DNA from: Chloroflexota bacterium
GTDB taxonomy: Bacteria > Chloroflexota > Anaerolineae > Promineifilales > Promineifilaceae
NCBI GenBank assembly: GCA_014584575.1
Contig: JACTMP010000065.1
Span: 27,438 to 91,437, forward strand
Direction of reading: 5' to 3'
DNA: 64,000 nt
The notes under the pieces were generated by a model. The model saw only the letters and a list, made by a program, of their open reading frames with translations. It had not been told where the DNA came from and ran no database searches. Position 1 is the stretch's first letter. The number at the start of each line of letters is the position of its first letter. Of this stretch, positions 63,919 through 64,000 are shown piece by piece. A program made the translations under genes and the position numbers.

Positions 63919-64000
63919 CATGTGGTTGACAGCATATGTGGGGGTCAAACAAATCGTTTGTACCCCTCTAAATCCAACCAAATGCGCTGAAAGAGGGTGC
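63919..64000. other. Unassigned right edge
   Basis: The last 82 bp contain GGGGTCAAACAAATCGTTTGTACCCC (AAACAAATCGTTTG is a near-palindrome) but no gene. It could be the end of an inserted element interrupting the helicase-like gene. This cannot be settled inside the window. Confidence 0.3.

Overview
The window looks like chromosome from a Chloroflexota bacterium, probably an Anaerolineae/Ardenticatenia-type lineage. This is inferred from several things together: moderately high G+C, many lipoproteins with Thr-Pro linkers, a form I (true) CO dehydrogenase cluster, several promoters that appear leaderless, and intergenic spaces full of short phrase-like hairpin repeats. A further signature is the palindrome ACGGCCGT, which I hand-counted about 20 times in the first 10 kb, where roughly 0.3 would be expected by chance. 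No rRNA, phage or CRISPR array was seen. One tRNA gene (Pro, GGG) is present.

Layout. 1-4.4 kb: purine genes (xpt, guaA) and two paralogous membrane proteins. 4.5-8.9 kb: an accessory stretch with a low-G+C beta-propeller lipoprotein, a yefM-yoeB toxin-antitoxin pair with a textbook operator, a membrane protein/winged-helix regulator pair with twin operators, and a nucleotidyltransferase-like protein. 8.9-22.5 kb: a hydantoinase-A-like protein carrying four in-frame repeat insertions, a 60-bp tandem array, murJ, an FHA protein, envelope proteins, a membrane protein with effector-associated-type domains, lspA, a TetR operon and a DEAD-box helicase.

22.7-31.0 kb is the most striking region: five radical SAM enzymes (three paralogous SPASM enzymes, one short SPASM enzyme, one HemW-like), two small PqqD-like proteins and one exported protein. 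The exported protein has a twin-arginine/lipobox signal, a Thr-Pro linker, an SH3b domain and a tail of 12 cysteines in Cys-X-Cys pairs. Several of these genes overlap by 8-11 bp. I read this as a RiPP-like system whose substrate is a surface-anchored protein modified in the cytoplasm and exported folded. It is bracketed by a near-identical 160-bp copy of the helicase gene's 3' part, which points to insertion or duplication of the block.

31.7-50 kb: a NarL-type two-component pair, then the aerobic CO dehydrogenase locus on the minus strand (coxD, E, G, M, S, L and a distal coxF/xdhC). A cassette of toxin-antitoxin-like and other accessory genes separates coxF from coxL. ModA/ModB molybdate transport genes lie divergently beside coxD, which fits the molybdenum demand of CODH. 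A second two-component pair and a membrane-anchored glycosidase-like protein follow. 51-64 kb: a DtxR/MntR regulator, rfbC, tRNA-Pro, prolyl oligopeptidase, proA with an Lrp-type regulator, a VanY-like carboxypeptidase, a CapA-like protein, an Rpn-family nuclease, rtcB, and a truncated fragment resembling the C-terminus of a helicase at the right edge.

Repeat hairpins of about a dozen families sit between genes and sometimes inside them, in frame (guaA, the hydantoinase A gene, C-termini of two histidine kinases and two radical SAM genes). One multi-stem family occurs twice with a compensatory base-pair change, suggesting selection on RNA structure.
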